A stretch of DNA of 64,000 nucleotides from Pipra filicauda (lineage: Eukaryota; Chordata; Aves; Passeriformes; Pipridae), in NCBI RefSeq assembly GCF_003945595.2, contig NW_024104520.1:2761501-2825500 (forward strand). Direction: 5' to 3'. How positions within the stretch are numbered: position 1 is the stretch's first letter; every line of letters begins with the position of its first letter. The notes beneath the pieces are model-generated. The model was not told where the DNA came from, ran no database searches, and saw only the letters and a list, made by a program, of their open reading frames with translations. A program made the translations under genes and the position numbers. Positions 46,895-60,211 of the stretch are shown here, piece after piece.

Positions 46895-49800
46895 TTCATG
46901 GAAAACAGTCTTTTAGAGAAATATCTTCCTTTTGTTCTCCTGTGGTTTGTGGTATGATGTGTAAGATATGTTTAAGCACACTGTAATTATCAATCTAATT
47001 CTAACTTTTTCACTCATTCCCTCTTCTGTAAAGTGTTCACTAGCAATAGCACTCTGGATCTTTTGGCTACCTGTTAATGTTAACTGAAAAACTGAAAAAA
47101 ATTTCTTCCTTCTCTCCAGATGGGGACTATGTAAAATATAAACTCTACACTTGTGCTCCTTTGTGTACACACAAAAGCTTTACAAAGTCTAATGAAAAGA
47201 TCTGTGTAGGCTTCAAGTTAGATATGTTTATTTTTTTAATAAAGGAATTTTGAAACAGATTAGGAAAATTTTTGTAAATCAAGTTTGGGGATACTGTCAG
47301 TTATAAAATACTATCTCATGAATGATCAGAATACCTTTAATTGAAATACAGATTTGTAGTAGAAGAAAGATTCCTTGTATGTTTTCTCCCCAAAACATCA
47401 CTGTTTAAGTTATATTATTTAGGCAATTTGGATTTGAAACTGAGGGAAATTAATGGCATTTTTAACAATCCAGATGATCTGATGTAACATCTCTCCTCAT
47501 ATGCAGGTGATCCTCAGAGAAGTTGTGTTATAAATTAGGGGTTTAACTTTGACAGACCTCTAAATGAACAGGGAAGAGCTATCAGAGTAATAACACAATA
47601 AGGGCATGTATATACAAGCAGGAACAAATCTGTGTTAGCTCTGCCTACTGTTAAAGCTTGTGGCAAATCAACCAATTTAAACTCACATAAAACTGCATTA
47701 AGCTGCACTTCTGACTAAAAATTGAATCCCTATGGTTTATTTTCCCTATTCTATGAAGTTGTTTAAACTCAGGATTTAATACTAGAAAATCTCTAATTTC
47801 AGTACTGTTAAACAAGACAGATTTGTAATAGCAAAAATTAAAATAGTGTGTAAATTTTTATTGATAAATTTATAGTCTTTTGTCAAAGAAAAAATATATT
47901 TCTGTTCTATGAGCAGTTTCTCAAATTTCTTAGAACTGTTATGTGTCATTATTTTTTCAGCCTACCTCTTTAATTTTCATATGAGATTTTGCTGAACTTT
48001 CCCCCAAAATATAGTTCTTTTATCCTACAACTCAATGGTAAATTCTGAGTGAAGAGCAGTGAGAAGAAGCATGAGGAAAAGGATAAGGATATTTTGGAAC
48101 CGACTGTGTTCTCAGAAGGGTTAAGAAATCTTTTTCTCTAATAATGCAATACTTTTGTTGCTATTATCAGGTGTTGCTTGATGGTGAAGTAAGCTGCTTG
48201 CTGCTTCATTGGGTGAACATTTAATTGCTTACCTGGTATGGCCAGTAAAAGTTCTGTGAATGTGGTAAGAAAGGAGGCCATTCATTCTGGAACAAATGGC
48301 TATCAATAGGAAAGAACTAGTCCGAGTTATATTTTGTGTTTTGTCTCAAGCATTCTTGTTAGCTGGTGGGAGCATCCTAAAGTGACATGAAGTTCCCTAT
48401 TTGTGTAAAGGCAGATTTGCTAGATTACTGAAATAAAAACCAAAACCACAAAAGCTCTATCATTTGAGAAGGGGACATTTAATCTGCAAACAGATTGAAG
48501 TTGCAAAATTTGAACTCTACAAAAAATAGGAGTGTCACAAAATTTAGGCTTCCTGAAGCCCACATTTTATTCCATCTTTTAGTTGATTAGACCTTTTAAA
48601 TAAATCACAAATTCACGTTTCTAAAAATTTTGTTTACAGAGGAAACAAGTAACTATGCTACTTTTTCTACAAATAAAGTCTTAGGAGAATGATAAATACA
48701 GACGGAAAGAGAAGAATACTTTTCGTGTTTTGTTAGTCATCAGATGAAAATATTTTGTGAAACCCTAGGTTAATGTTCTTTACTGCCACTCAGAAGAGAT
48801 CCTCTTCTTTCAGGTTAAGTGTTTGGTCCTTGAGAAAAATTATCCTGACACCTGGCAAAACCATCTGTGCTTGTACTTCTGTTTCCTCTGTGTTCTTAAA
48901 ATGTCTTTGGATGCCAGCTTCTTGAATGTGGAATATTACTTTAAAAAATAATAAAAATATAATAGCTTATATGTCCATAGTCACATGTAGCCTAGCAACC
49001 CAGTAAATGTAGCATTAAGAGAACCACAGAGGCCACAAAAATTACCTAAGACCCAGATGACTGTTATTTACCTTGTTTTAGCTGTTACATTGTAGTTGCA
49101 TAATGCTTATTACCGTAAATATTATTTTTTTAACTCTTAGATAGCAGTAGCAATTGTTTTGTCTGTACAAAATGAACTACCTATGACCCTTGAATATTAT
49201 GCAGTGTAGTGGAACATTCTCTATGGTGTGATGGCAGTAGACTTGAAAGTACAGGCGCAAGATAATGTAGAGGCACTGGGATTGTAAACACCTAACCAGT
49301 GGTCACCTACTGTTTATTGAAGGGATGCAACCTTGGGAACTGCTCTTTTAGTGTAACAAGAAACCCAAAAAACAAGTATTCAAAATATATAAAACACTGT
49401 AAACCAGCGAAGGAAGTACAAGTCATTTCTGTATGTTTGATAACGTGCTGCAAGTGGACCTAAGAGTGAAGAAAAAGAAATAATGAACTGTAGTCCTCCT
49501 GGAAAAGGATTTGGTGTATTGTTGACCTTTTCACCCTCTTAGAGTGAAGTCATTTAACCTAAGACCCAGAAGGTGGAATGCTAAGCATAACACAAGAGAA
49601 AGGTGTATAATTTGTAAATAAGGAGGAGGGGAGTACACCTATATTATCTGACGAATGCTCTACTTGGTCATTGATTACCTGCTGTCAAATGAATGACAGA
49701 CCTGTGACCTCATGCCTAAATCCTTTAGTGACAAATTTTTCATTCACACCTTAAATTCCACAGTTTTATGACTAAGTTCCCAGGTGCAGTCTGAAATAAT

Positions 49801-50258
49801 CTACTAATTATGAACTACTTTAGGAAATTAATAAAATACTCATTATCTGCTCCATTATGGGAGGATTAGAGGACAACAAACAATTCTCTGTACAACTTTG
49901 TAATCTTTTAATGCTAATTTCAGATCTTGGCTATACCTTTGAAACTTAGGTAAAGAAAACTACACAGCTGCAGGTCTAATTTTTGTGTTTCACTAAGTAT
50001 TAAACCTATAAAAATTAGGAAGTTTCAAGTATGGAAGAAGTACTCAATTTTACTTTCTCAGCAACTTCCACCTAATCTTTTAAAGATTTAGTCCAAAATA
50101 AAATTCAGAATAGAAACCTATTTTTCATACTGCTCAAAACTAGCTTGATTAATTTGATATTTTCCTGTTTTATGTATTGTAACATGGAGTCTTTTATGTC
50201 TTAGGAGTGACGACCTTTGGAAGTGTGCTCCATACAAAATCAAAAATAACTCAAATAT

Positions 50259-50300
50259 GATTTTGGAGGTCTTTTCCAACCCAAATGATTCTATGATTCT
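50259..50300 (+). mobile_element. Very short CR1 3' end
   Basis: About 42 bp: GATTTTGGAGGTCTTTTCC then AACCCAAATGATTCTATG and a second octamer. This is the terminal CR1 sequence only, so extreme 5' truncation or later erosion. Confidence 0.8.
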
Positions 50301-51626
50301 AAATTTTGCTCAAAGAAGAGCTTTTGTTACATATAGGAAAAAAAAAAAAAAGAACCACATCACCATCTAAATACAAATAAATGTAAACTAAAATAGAATA
50401 AATCTCTTCAGTCCACAGACCAACAATTGTAAATATCCTGCCTCGAGACAATAGACTCTTTGGGAAACAGGTTTTCTAAAGCTAAATTGTGTAATTGAAG
50501 GTAACTAAATATTTATATTTCCTGTCACTTAACATTAGGCCTAGAAATCTTATGTCTAAGTTCAGAAATTAGAAGGAGACTACAAGTGGGAAATGCGGTT
50601 ATACTTTTGTGTTGTACTGTGAGACTGAAGATTGCCAAATTTTTGTCTCTCCTGCTTTTAAAAGCCTGCTTTCAATACGTGGAATAGAATTTGGATAGAG
50701 TGTGTGAAACAGCTATTAAAAGTACTGTAGCAGCACGTAGAAGGTTGAAAAGCCTCTCTAATATATTCAAACAAGGAGAGGTACAGACTTTGAGAAAGTA
50801 TGTATTAGCAAAGACCATAAACACTTCACAAAAGTTTTTCAATGTAACATTTTTTATCATGTTTATTGGATGTGTCTCTCCTAAAGCATGAAATGATTTC
50901 ACCCTGTCTCTTCAGTAAACAATTTTTCTGTGAAAATTAGCTGTATAGGTGTGCCCACTGTACTCTGACAGTAACTTCTATGAAGATCAGAAAGACCATA
51001 GCCTTGTCACTGAAGATATTCCTCTGGGAAAAAAAATAAATCATACTGTCTCTTGATAGTTAATCAAGAAATTATATTTAACTCACTTTCCACTAAAGCC
51101 TTATCCATCCACTTCAACACAACATAGACTTCAAAATAGCTGGTAATTTGTTGAATTACAGTACATGCTGTCTCTCTGTTCTGTGAGAATCCATTAAGCT
51201 CAATTAGTACTTCTGTTTCCATAGAGCCTTTCATAACCCTTTTCTCAAAGTATTTTGCAAAGATTAATGCTGTACATTTTCCTGACACTTATAAATCACT
51301 ATTTTGTTATTATTACTTACTATATAATCAGTAACATTCTAAAATTTAGGTGCTGAATTATCCTGGAGCAAATAACATAGCACAGTCATTTAGGATGCTT
51401 AATAGGATAACTTCACAAAGCCTTGGTCAGATGACCTCTTCCTCCTGCCAGGATCAAAGGTAGAAGCATCTAGTTGAGTGTTGTGGTAGAAACATCTGGT
51501 TCAAATTCTATCATCTATCTGAGAGAATGAGTAGCTAGTTAAATAAAATAATGAATTCAATTAATTTTACTTTTTATGCGCATACCTGGGTACCTGGGGA
51601 TGCTTTGATATTTTTGGTGTGAGGTT

Positions 51627-51660
51627 TTTGTTGTTGTTGTTGATGTGGTTTTGTTTCCTT
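51627..51660. repeat. (GTT)n-containing T/G tract
   Basis: About four GTT units inside a T/G-rich run. Confidence 0.75.
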
Positions 51661-51700
51661 ATTTTTATTTGGCTTTTCTTTGTTTACTTGTAAGGGCAGG

Positions 51701-51766
51701 TATGGTACTATAATGTTTTTAATTATATGCTTTTATGATACTATAATGCTTTTAATAATATTTTGT
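51701..51766. repeat. 33-bp tandem duplication
   Basis: TATGGTACTATAATGTTTTT (51701) and TATGATACTATAATGCTTTT (51734) start two head-to-tail 33-bp units with few differences. Confidence 0.88.
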
Positions 51767-51873
51767 GAGAACTTCACTCAGTTGTCACTCTTGAAGTGCA
51801 ATGAAAAGCCAAAACTTCCTTCAGTTTCAGTAGCAGTAAAATTCTGTGTTCTTGCACTGCTTCCAGTAAATAT

Positions 51874-51915
51874 TCTCTTTCCAAAAATCTCTTTTCAAAA
51901 ATCTCTTTCCAAAAT
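51874..51915. repeat. 14-bp tandem repeat, three units
   Basis: TCTCTTTCCAAAAA, TCTCTTTTCAAAAA, TCTCTTTCCAAAAT in direct succession. Confidence 0.88.
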
Positions 51916-54791
51916 TAAGAATACTGAAAGGACTATTTGTGTATACAAAATATCTACATTTCTTTCACAGCTAAATCTATTCCACCTTTCTGATACTGCC
52001 AGTGAATTTGTTTGTTATATAAAAGATACAGGAACAGTTAAGTCGTACTAGGTGTATTAGAAAAATTAGGTAATATACAAAAAAATACAGAGGGAAAAAT
52101 GTTTTTTAGCCAATAATCTCATAGAATACCATGGTTTATCATGCACTTTGTATTAATTTTGAACTCACTCTAATAAATTCACAAAAATAAAATGCACTAA
52201 TTGTTTGTTTTCGATTTGATCATTCACAGGCACAAGTTCACAATTTATAGTTAGGAAGTTCCATGAAATACTAAATATGTATGAAGAACAGAACTTCATG
52301 TAACTTCATCCTTCTCATTTGTTTAAGAATGACAAGCTACAGACCTGCAGTTTATATATTAAGCTTGAATATCCCCTCTTAAAATGGTATATGCTGACAC
52401 CACTCTGTATATGATGTGCAGAAGTATTTTTGCTGATCTTACATCTAAAAAAACCCCTAAACAACTCCATGACTGGACCTGTATCCACATGAAATTCATT
52501 ACCTTCACTAAAATTCAGTTGTGCTGGTTTGTCTGGATTTTAATAGATTTTGGCTTAAAATTAGTGAAGAGAGAACAGATTTTATAACTTGATGGTACTG
52601 GCCTTGTCTCTGTTCAAAGACTTTAGAACTACAATATCCAGATATGCATTTTAGACTAATTCCTTTACCGGGAATTTCAAAACCAGTCAGCATTGTTCTT
52701 ACTATTCTCTGGTGTAGTGGTAAAATAACTATTGAATCTAACAGGAACACAGGTCAATAACAATGTGTCTTTCAGCCCTCCTCTCCTACCTAAATTCTGT
52801 ATTCTTTTAGGTAGCTGTTTCTGTAAACAGTGTGAGTGTAAGCTCCATACCTCAAATTTAAACACATGTGCCATCTGACTTATTCATCCAAAAATCTACT
52901 GCAAGTAAAAAGGCCTTCTGATTCATAATTTAAGGGAGTTCTTAGAGGAAACTATTACGTTTGTCTCTAAATGATCAGTGGTAAGGAAGGGATAGGTATA
53001 TTAGATTGCCTCTGGCAATGAAAAATGCAGTATAAAGCACTGCAATCTTACAGAAATATATGTAAAAAGCTAAAATAATGTAACCATTTGACTACTTAAT
53101 TTTTCACACAACTTCTGCAGGTACTGTAAAAAAAAAGGAGTCTGTCTTTCAGGCAAATCCATCACAATGTAAATGATGACAAACAGTGAAAAACCTATGA
53201 AAAAAAAGGTGAAACGCGCACCTCTTTGAACAATTGTGGCTAATAAAAATAATTCTCAAAACCACAGTATTGCATCACAGACTTTGGGACTTTTTTCTGA
53301 TGTCTTGCAATTTGTGTAATGAATCTCTTCTAGTAGTGTAAGATGTTACATTTTTTATTTTCTATGTATATATGTTGACCTTTCTGAGGTAAAATTTACA
53401 AAAGCAGTTAGAATGTGTGGTTTATCTCTTGCTTCAAAGATCACTTCAGTCTGAGTAAGCAGGAGCTTATCCTGAACCATACTTTAGAATGCAATTCTAG
53501 TTTTAATGTAGACAGAATCATGGATGCAAATTTTTAAGTGAAATATTGGTATTTATAACTGAAGTTTGTAGGAGAAGAGAAAAAGATAAAGGAAATACAA
53601 TCTAAATATTTTTTCATATATCATTGTGGAATTAGCTGGTACTGAAATAGTCAATGATCACTTATAAGCTATCTAAAAATTGCTTTTAAACTATTTATTA
53701 GTGTTTTGACCTATAAGTGGTAAAGGAACAGCCTCTATTCTACAGATAAACAGGTATCTGTAAAGAAGGGAATTCCAAGGGAGATAAAAGGAAATGCATC
53801 ATGTTAGTTCAAGAGGAATTTGAAGAATTCAGTAGTCTTGGGTCTAAAATGACAGAAGCAAGACATAGTCAGCTACTTTGAAAAGCGAATGCAACTCATA
53901 ATTTTTTCTCCTTATTTGACTATCTTTCTTTCTTGAATTGTAATTGGCTATATTTTTTCATTTTTGTGATTTGTCAAGCCTCTCAACTCCATATGGAATC
54001 TAAAATTTTAATTTATTTTAAGTAAGTTTAATGAACAAACAAATTGTGGGTAAACCCATGATGGTGTGAGTGGTTTGGAGTCCTGTTTTATTGCTCTTCT
54101 TAATCTGTTTAAAGCCCTGTTTGGTGATAAGAGACATACTCCTCACTCTCAAAATAAGGATTAATTAAGAGCATTATTTTCATCAACTGCATTTAGCTGT
54201 CTGAAAACAATTTGTGCTGTATTAAGTAGTCTGTAAATAACTGTTGCCTTAAAGAGTGAAGAATCTTAGCATCTGTCTTACAACTGGTCTTAACATCTGT
54301 CTAGACATTTAAAGTCTAAATTGATATTTTAAACTGCTTCTTGGATTATGACATGTCTGTGAATTGATACTGATAAGGCTGCTTATTGGGGTTTACTTTA
54401 TATGATAGATTTCATGAATTGAAAAACCTTTCCAACAAACAATTTTTATTTGAAGTCCAAGTAATTTTAAAAGATTGTGAAGGACTAAAATATAGTCATG
54501 CTATAGATGCAGATTATCCGATGGGTTGACATCAACTGAAAGATGTATTCAGCCTTTGTTCGTTTGCTCTAGGTTACAAGCACTCACTTTTCAAGCTCCA
54601 ATTTCACCCAAAGAAAACTGAAATAAAGTAAAAATACTACTACTGAGACATGTACCAGATCTCACATCACACAAGAAGGGGGACCAGCAGCCAGTGTTAG
54701 GAGTAGATGGCTTCAAGATTGCAGAGTATATGGGGCAGTCTCTTACAGCTAAAGCAGACGAAGGATTATGGTCTTCTGCAGGGAGTTTCTA

Positions 54792-54835
54792 CATAACCAG
54801 AGATTGCATCCCTCATAATCAGAGATTGCATCCCT
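54792..54835. repeat. 22-bp tandem duplication
   Basis: CATAACCAGAGATTGCATCC and CATAATCAGAGATTGCATCC begin two adjacent 22-bp units with one substitution. Confidence 0.9.
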
Positions 54836-57136
54836 TGTTCTTCTGTTGCTTCACTTTTATTTATCTAAAACACTTCTGTGTTTTTCAAAAAGTACACTGC
54901 TTGTAGGGAGATAGTCTCCCATCAAAATGAAGCCAGCCTCTATGGCCTTTTTTCATATGAAAGGAAGAAAAAGATTTTTTATCTTTATTCATAATACAAA
55001 CAGCTTTTATGTAAGTGCTTTATTCAGAGTTTTTCTGTGCCTTGTACATTTGTGGATCTAATATTTTGTAAATATTTGTAAATACAAATATATTACAAAT
55101 GAATACATTTCTAACAGCTACAGAAGTACTGTTTTGGATGACTCAAACTCTGTTTCTTTTTTCTGTGTATCATTAAATGCTTTGAATGCACAAATTTTTG
55201 CAATCTACAAACTAAAATGTCAGAAATCCATGTGAAGAGATAACAATTTAAATAAATCAGCTTATTTTTTTCCAGCTACTTTTTTATCTGCTTCCTATTT
55301 GTACCACTTCAGCCTCTACCCAAAGACTTTAGAGAACTTTAACATTTCTATAATAATTTTCAGTATCCATCCATAACTATTTCCACTCAGAAGATTAAAT
55401 AGCTTCATAAATTGGTGCTGTTTTTCTACACATGCACATCCACAGCTGCTACAGCAAGCAATCCTTAAAAAAACAGTGCCCAAAAATAAAAACTGAAAAA
55501 GAATTCATAAACTTAAAAGGTACTTATATTAGATAAAATCTTTTTCTGTCAACATTGTCTCATTTCTAAATAGCTTTAAAAACACAGTTCTGGAGTGTCA
55601 TCTACTAAACTTATCTGCAAGGTAAGTTATTTAAAATAGTATATCATATTTTTATTATAGAAGTTAAAAATTCCTGTTTGCCATTAACTAAACAGTGACA
55701 TTTGAGTTTCACAGCCCACAATATTAGATGTGTATGCAGAATTGCTTACTACAGAACACCTTGCCAACACGCTTATGTTTCTGTTGATAAAATTAGGATG
55801 TTGTGCACAAAATAAAGACAAGTCTGAGAGATATGACTGGGAGTATTGAATTTTGCTGATTGCTACCATCTCATTTTATAAGCAGCAGGAAATCTTTAAT
55901 TTCCAGAAAGTTTAAAGATTGTACTTAGGTTTAAGAAGAAATATTCTGTAATGTTTTACATAAAATAAGTGGTGACTTTTTTTTCTGGTAAAGAAAAAGA
56001 ATCAAAACATTAAGAAATTTGCACGTCTCACTAGGAGACAAATTTTCTTTTGAAAACTGTTTGGAACAATTAAATCTTATAATTTCACAAATATTATAAC
56101 ACAGTCTTTAAACATTTTTGGAGGGACAGGTCCATGGTACATTTTAAGCAGAAATACACTCCCTCATAAGAACTATCCAAAACGTCTATTTTTATTTTTT
56201 TTTTAATTCTGCTTCAACTCATCTTCTTCATATTTATCATGACTTCAAAGCAGACTCTGTATAAGGTCCCAGACCTACTAGAGCTACTAAATGAGTTTTT
56301 GCCTCTATTTTCCTGGGCTTTTGCAGTTGCTAGTGCTCTGATAGATCAGGCCCTGTAGGTTTACTTCAAGGTTCTTCACATGGAACGAAGGAGATTGTCA
56401 GACACAGGCAGGAAATCTAATCTTTATGAAAATCAGTGTTTTCTTCCATGTGACTTGTTAAGTAAAGTGGGATGACACCATTTATTGAATGTTGAAAATA
56501 ATTCCTCCTTCATTGTGCACCTCCCGTTACTGACACAACAACACCTGAAGCACAGTCTGATCTTCTCTCTGTTTAATACAAAGGGAGATAAAAAAACAGT
56601 GCTGTGTCTAACTCATCATTCTCATTTGGGATGGCCGGCAGCAGGATGAGAAATTCCCCATAATGCAATATATGCCAGGTGTTCAAGTAGTGCTCGCTTT
56701 CTGGCTTCTTTCAAAAATTTCCTGAGCAGTGGATATTCTGCAAATTTCATACAGTTTCATGTTTCCACATACAGTTTAGTGGCCATTGGTTGTCAGACTT
56801 ACCGCTGTTATTTACCTTGCAGATGTCACTGCAACCCAGCCTTTGTGCCTTTTCTTCAAGTCCTCTCATTGTAGATATCATTAAGACTATCATAACAGAA
56901 AAAAAAAAAAAAACAACAAACAAATAAATTGAAGACTCATAATAACTACAAATGTATGTGCCATTATGGTCTAATAAGAATGGTTTCTTCTGTGACCATT
57001 TTTATTAGTCCATCTGGCAACAGATCCTGAAGGGAAGCCAAAGTTTGCAGTCTAGCTGACCAAAATTCATCGATGTCTGCAGATCTGAGGCTCCACTTAC
57101 CTGCTGGAAGACTTCAGGAGCAAAAATTTTCATAGA

Positions 57137-57197
57137 TTTGGTTTTGTTTGGTTTTTTGCTTTGTTATGTTTGTTTGTTTGCTTGTTTTGTTTTTTTC
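57137..57197. repeat. T/G-rich low-complexity tract
   Basis: TTTGGTTTTGTTTGG followed by GTTTGTTTGTTTG. Confidence 0.85.
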
Positions 57198-59136
57198 GAT
57201 GACATTTTCTCATGGATTAAGAAAATGACACTTACAATTGGTAACTTGGACATTATTGATGTGTTTTGCCTAATATGACTTAGGTATTAGAAATCCACAG
57301 CTTTCTGTTAAATAAGCTGGCATCTCAAGCAGTTGTTTTGGTGACTTTGCTCTAGAAAAAAAAAATTCCAACAGAAATCAATAACCAAAAATAATTAAGC
57401 ACACAGGGAAATAGCGCGATCTTGGAAATGTTATTCTCCTATTGTTTGTTCTGCCAAATAAATTCAGGCTTGAGGGGCTCTGGATTTGTCTCAAATATTT
57501 GGAAACAATCCTGTTCATTTCCTTGTTGCATCTGATTTTCTGCATGTTACCAAATAGGGCATAACATCTCAGAATTCCTCTCTCACAGTGAGATTTTTTT
57601 GGGCTTGTAAATTAGAAATGGTGAGAACATGAATGACTTAGTTGCTTCTGAAAGCAATATTGCCAGAATAAAAAGGAATATGTAAGTATGCTTAGCAAAA
57701 TGAGTTTCATTTAAAAAGGTTTAATGTAAGTAATCAGTTTTCGGAAACAGTCTGGAGATCTTGCTGCTGAAATGCAGAACTAATAATATGCATTTCTGCA
57801 TAGAAACTCATAAAAAGGTCATACTCACAAAGGTAGCATTACCAAATACACATTTTGAGCTGTCTCCTACAGTTTAGCCTTGAAATACTGGAATGCCATT
57901 TTTACCTGCTACTTCCTGAATATTAAAGTGATGTATTATAAAATAAGTAAATGGAAAAATTGAGGCTAGTACAGAATTTGTCAATCTTCTGGGTAAACAA
58001 GTTGACTTTTCTAGGAGCTATTATTAATCTATTTTGACCTACATTTTGGTTTTTAAGAAATGCAAAGACACTGGACAAATGGAGGAGGCACATTAATTGA
58101 GGTGAGGACAAAATTATAATACTGAAGATTAATTTCTTACTTCTGTTCTTCCCTAGATGAAAAGGATAAAATATCATCCAAATATATGTTTCCACAATTA
58201 TATATGAAGTTTTATATGAATACAACTACAAACATAGCTGTCCAGATAAGATTCTGGAAACTTGTCCAAATGTAATATTTGTAGCTGACTTTAGATATTT
58301 ATATTCATTTAAAGACAATTCAAATCTGTTTAATTTATAGGTCATTAAATTTCTTTAAAATTGTCATGTAGCAAGGTAATCAGTATCATGGAGCATGAAA
58401 ACAAACGGGGAAGAGAAGTTCCAGTTGCCAAAAGAAATACAGAAAGTCAAATCTTTTTTTATGTGAATAGCAGTATTGTTTGGTAACCTGGCAAAGAAGT
58501 AAATAACTTTCCATTTCTGTGAAGATTGAAAGATGAAGAATAACTACTGTTGAGGCAAATAAAGATTTTCAATTAAAGGAAGGCTTCACACATTAAAATG
58601 TATTCCTGAAGAGCAGGATATGAAATATCAAACAGTTATAGGTTTTTTTACATGCAGTGTGCCTTAGCCATTAGTGCCAGAGGTGATTAAAACCTCCTTA
58701 TTAGACAGAAACATACGAGACTTGAGACAAGTCAAATATGCTTTTAAAACATATTTTAATATTTGAGTTCAACTATTTACTTGTTGTATTAACTTGTACT
58801 CACAGAGAGTGAGTTAGAGAAGTAAAAGGTTTAAACACTTCCACAGATCCATGACAGAGTAAAAATCCAGTTGTCCTCAAAATTATTACTGTTCAATACT
58901 TTCTATCAACTATGAGGAGTTTTACAAGTGAATCATCAGTAGAGTATCCAGTTTAAGGGGCATCAAAATGTTTTTATCTCTGCTGAAATGAGACCTTGGT
59001 GATCTGTATAATGCAACTAAAATGAAGTAAAAGTAAATGAAGAACCATGTTTACAGAATAGTTCTTTGGTCAAGACATTCAAAACTTGGTTCCAATAGCT
59101 TTTGCATAGTCTGTTATAAATTTGTAATGACTGGTG

Positions 59137-59182
59137 TGTATATATATATATATGTAAATATAGATATATATATAAATATATA
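59137..59182. repeat. TA-rich microsatellite
   Basis: (TA)n interrupted by GTAAATATAGA and a second TA run. Confidence 0.85.
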
Positions 59183-59950
59183 AAGAGACTCAAGTCTATC
59201 ATAATACAGATAATTTAGAAGCCGTATGAATGGATCCCTTAAACATAGTTATTTCTGTCCATTTGCTTTCAAGACCCTTGCTTTCATCCTTGAAAGAAAG
59301 AGAAACAAAAATCTTATAATAGCGTTTTCTCCTATAAAACTTAGGCAGTCAGAAAGCACTGCACAATTTTAAGCAATCTAAGAAACTGTAGCATAGATTC
59401 ACTTCATCTCATAGCTGTTAGCTTTTGATTTAAGATTGCTTTATCTTGCCAGAAGTGTAAAAGGCAAATGAATAATGATGAATGGGCTATGATGTCATAC
59501 AGAACTAATGGCTATTCAGCTGAAAAGTTTAATTAATATTGCACATAAACAATTTTACTTGTCACTGCAGTCCTGACCTTGCAGTTCTCAGGTATAGGTA
59601 GATAACTTAAGAAATAGCAACACACAATCCATAAGTAAGGATATTTGTATCCTTGACATGTGACAGAACAGCAATAAGGGTAATTGAAATATATGATGCA
59701 TTTGACATTGATGCAGATACCTAATTTTGATGGTGTAGGAGAATGACCGATGTGACATTTTGCTCATTTTCTTCAGCTGGAGCTTGTAGAATTTCTCAAG
59801 AATAAATGACCTTACAGTATTAGATAATATAGTCTTGACCCTGACTGTCATGGTTGCTCAGAGTGCGAACATTCAGTCAGAAAAACAGCCCTACTGAATA
59901 TTAGCTACAATTTACAGGGGGGCAAAATCAATTAAAAGTTTCAACAATAA

Positions 59951-60211
59951 TGTCTGATGGCCTTGACACCCTACTCAGTGTTCCCTTGGCTGCTTCGCAC
60001 ACTTTCTGTTCCATCTGCTTTTGGCATTTTCTTAAACACATTTTCACTGAGATGCCACCAAGTTGTCTGAGGGGCTCAGCTGTGCCCTGTGGTGGGTCCC
60101 TTGGAGCCATTTGGAGCCATCTGTGTGCGGCAGACGGTGGCCTTGGCCCCTCCTCACGGGGGCCACCCCTCAGCCCCTGCTCTGAGTGCCTGGACACATA
60201 CTCTCAATCCA
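59951..60211 (+). mobile_element. LTR-like avian interspersed repeat
   Basis: A G+C-rich block beginning TGTCTGATGGCCTTGACACC. It contains cacattttcactgagatgcc, gaggggctcagctgtgccct, ggtgggtcccttggagcc and a ggcccctcctcacgg region, and ends near CTCAATCCA. I recognise these blocks from memory as a common interspersed repeat of bird genomes, probably an ERV LTR. If it ends at 60211 it has TG...CA ends but no matching flank. An alternative end at 60275 (GTGTCTGATCCA) would give TG...CA with 4-bp ATAA duplicates at 59947-59950 and 60276-60279, the size made by class I ERVs. Both ends are tentative. Overlapping frames on both strands are artefacts. Confidence 0.6.

Larger units (their letters stand above)
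45411..50258. other. Mostly unique noncoding DNA
   Basis: No gene recognised. It includes a T-rich/TA stretch at 45728-45756, the GC-rich segment at 45840-46090 and a T/G tract at 46826-46894. Confidence 0.55.
50301..59950. other. Long unique A+T-rich noncoding stretch
   Basis: About 9.6 kb with no gene or transposon recognised. Small tandem duplications lie at 51701-51766, 51874-51915 and 54792-54835, a T/G tract at 57137-57197 and a TA-rich run at 59137-59182. The longest frame (51680-52051, 123 codons) gets its pattern from the 33-bp duplication and has no domain. Confidence 0.6.

Noticed and set aside
51680..52051. 123-codon plus-strand frame
   Set aside because: Its repeated peptide comes from the 33-bp tandem duplication; no domain, start context or homology is visible.
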